Positions 63,178-64,000 of a stretch of 64,000 bases of DNA are shown in pieces. Below the pieces are notes generated by a model. That model saw nothing but the letters and a program-made list of their open reading frames with translations, was not told the DNA's origin and searched no databases. Position 1 is the first letter of the stretch, and each line of letters begins with the position of its first letter. Location: the NCBI RefSeq assembly GCF_030297155.1, contig NZ_AP028068.1, positions 62,001 to 126,000 on the forward strand. The letters are read 5' to 3'. Origin of the DNA: Vibrio sp. FE10. Lineage in GTDB: Bacteria > Pseudomonadota > Gammaproteobacteria > Enterobacterales > Vibrionaceae. A program made the position numbers and the translations under genes.

Positions 63178-64000
63178 ATGAATGAATTCATCACCCAAGT
63201 ACAAACCTACATCAACCAGAGCCATAGTGATTGGGGCAACAGCGTCCTGTTCATCACTATTGCAAGCTTTTTCGCTTGGGTTGCTTGGCGAATTATCCAT
63301 AATCGCCTAGAAATCTTAGTCAAAAGAACCCCATTTCATTGGGATGACCTTTTATTAGAAGCCTTAAAAACGCCAGTTAGTACACTACTTTGGTGTTGGC
63401 CTGGTACTGTGTCGCTCGGGTTGATTCTTCAAGACCAATTTGGCAATGAAATCAACTGGCTAAGAACACTTAAGCATATTCTGATTATATGTACCTTTGT
63501 TTGGTTCACTCTGAGAATGATCACGAACTCAGAGGCCTATGTTTTAAAGCAGAAGACCAGAGACGAAACCACCGTTCAGGCTATCGCGAAAGTCGCTCGC
63601 TTGTTCTTCATGGTGATGGGTGGCCTCACAATCATGCAGGCATTCGGCCTCAGCCTTTCAGGTTTGCTGACATTCGGTGGCGTGGGTGGCTTAATCGTCG
63701 GTTTGGCGGCTAAAGACTTACTGTCGAACTTCTTTGGTGGGATGATGATTTACTTCGACCGTCCTTTTAAAGTCGGAGATTGGATTCGCTCACCAGATCG
63801 TCAAATTGAAGGAACTGTTGAACGTATTGGCTGGCGCATGACCATCATTCGTACCTTTGATAAGCGCCCTTTGTACGTGCCAAATTCCGTGTTCAGTAAC
63901 ATTGTGGTAGAAAACCCATCAAGAATGCTGAACCGCAGAATCAATGAAACTTTTGGGCTTCGCTATCAAGATGCAAACAAACTGGCTCTGATTGTGAATG
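63178..64000 (+). CDS. MscS-family mechanosensitive channel, cut by the window end
   Basis: 274 codons visible, open to the end of the window. Membrane helices at about 25-45, 80-100, 105-130 and the MscS pore helix (about 160-190: [34 protein letters not shown]), then the beta domain ([49 protein letters not shown]). Longer N-terminus than E. coli MscS; closer to YbdG/YnaI types. Divergent from ktrA, so both may respond to osmotic change. Confidence 0.92.
   Translation, partial: MNEFITQVQTYINQSHSDWGNSVLFITIASFFAWVAWRIIHNRLEILVKRTPFHWDDLLLEALKTPVSTLLWCWPGTVSLGLILQDQFGNEINWLRTLKHILIICTFVWFTLRMITNSEAYVLKQKTRDETTVQAIAKVARLFFMVMGGLTIMQAFGLSLSGLLTFGGVGGLIVGLAAKDLLSNFFGGMMIYFDRPFKVGDWIRSPDRQIEGTVERIGWRMTIIRTFDKRPLYVPNSVFSNIVVENPSRMLNRRINETFGLRYQDANKLALIVN

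Overview
The window is a stretch of a marine gamma-proteobacterial chromosome, almost certainly a Vibrio and most like the Splendidus clade. The basis is gene order and protein similarity recognised from memory: a kbl-tdh pair, ktrA-ktrB, a phnW-pbfA-phnX phosphonate cluster of the kind described in Vibrio splendidus, cytochrome b562, an OmpA-family porin and a POT-type transporter. The mix of transport, signalling and catabolic genes suggests the second chromosome, but that is inference. I saw no tRNA, rRNA, CRISPR array, intact transposase or integrase.

Layout. 1-4.3 kb: the tail of a DUF819 permease, a beta-barrel-like protein, and a small islet with two BspA/DUF285-repeat exported proteins. 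The islet lies between a 140-bp orphan copy of the tdh 3' end and the intact tdh. 4.3-6.6 kb: kbl-tdh (threonine to glycine). 7-8.6 kb: a stand-alone EAL phosphodiesterase facing an XRE-type regulator. 8.7-14.4 kb: a five-gene MacAB/TolC-like efflux operon with two different permeases. 14.6-20.6 kb: a cysteine-dioxygenase-like protein, LysR plus a VOC protein, a PepSY membrane protein plus DUF2946 (metal/haem-type context), cytochrome b562 and a PHP phosphatase. 20.8-30.4 kb: a 1004-residue HD-GYP sensor with a large insertion, DMT exporter/LysR, YbjQ, an M23 endopeptidase, a TPR protein, cytochrome b561 and two unknown small proteins. 30.6-37 kb: a heterodimeric ABC exporter and an LruC/GEVED exported protein with a lipoprotein. 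37.6-46.2 kb: NUDIX, a DUF333 lipoprotein, a DUF218 protein, serine dehydratase, a POT transporter, a siderophore-interacting protein and an EamA transporter.

46.3-57.4 kb is the best defined system: a complete 2-aminoethylphosphonate (AEP) uptake and degradation locus. It holds PhnR (GntR/UTRA), a fused permease, PhnT and PhnS for uptake; PhnW and PhnX for the hydrolytic C-P cleavage route; PbfA to bring hydroxylated AEP into the route; an FAD oxidoreductase likely to bring in N-methyl-AEP; and a HAD protein with altered metal-site residues. Three copies of a 12-bp palindrome (TGGTATATACCA type) sit before phnT, phnS and phnW and are the obvious candidate PhnR operators. 57.9-64 kb: OmpA-family porin, OsmC protein, MsrAB, KtrAB and a truncated MscS channel.

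The most unusual pattern is not a gene. At about nine loci a short tandem repeat (7, 15, 17, 18 or 40 bp period) starts inside the last codons or the stop codon of a gene and runs downstream in the sense direction, so the stop codon is copied several times in tandem. The other notable structural item is the tdh 3'-end duplication bounding the BspA islet.
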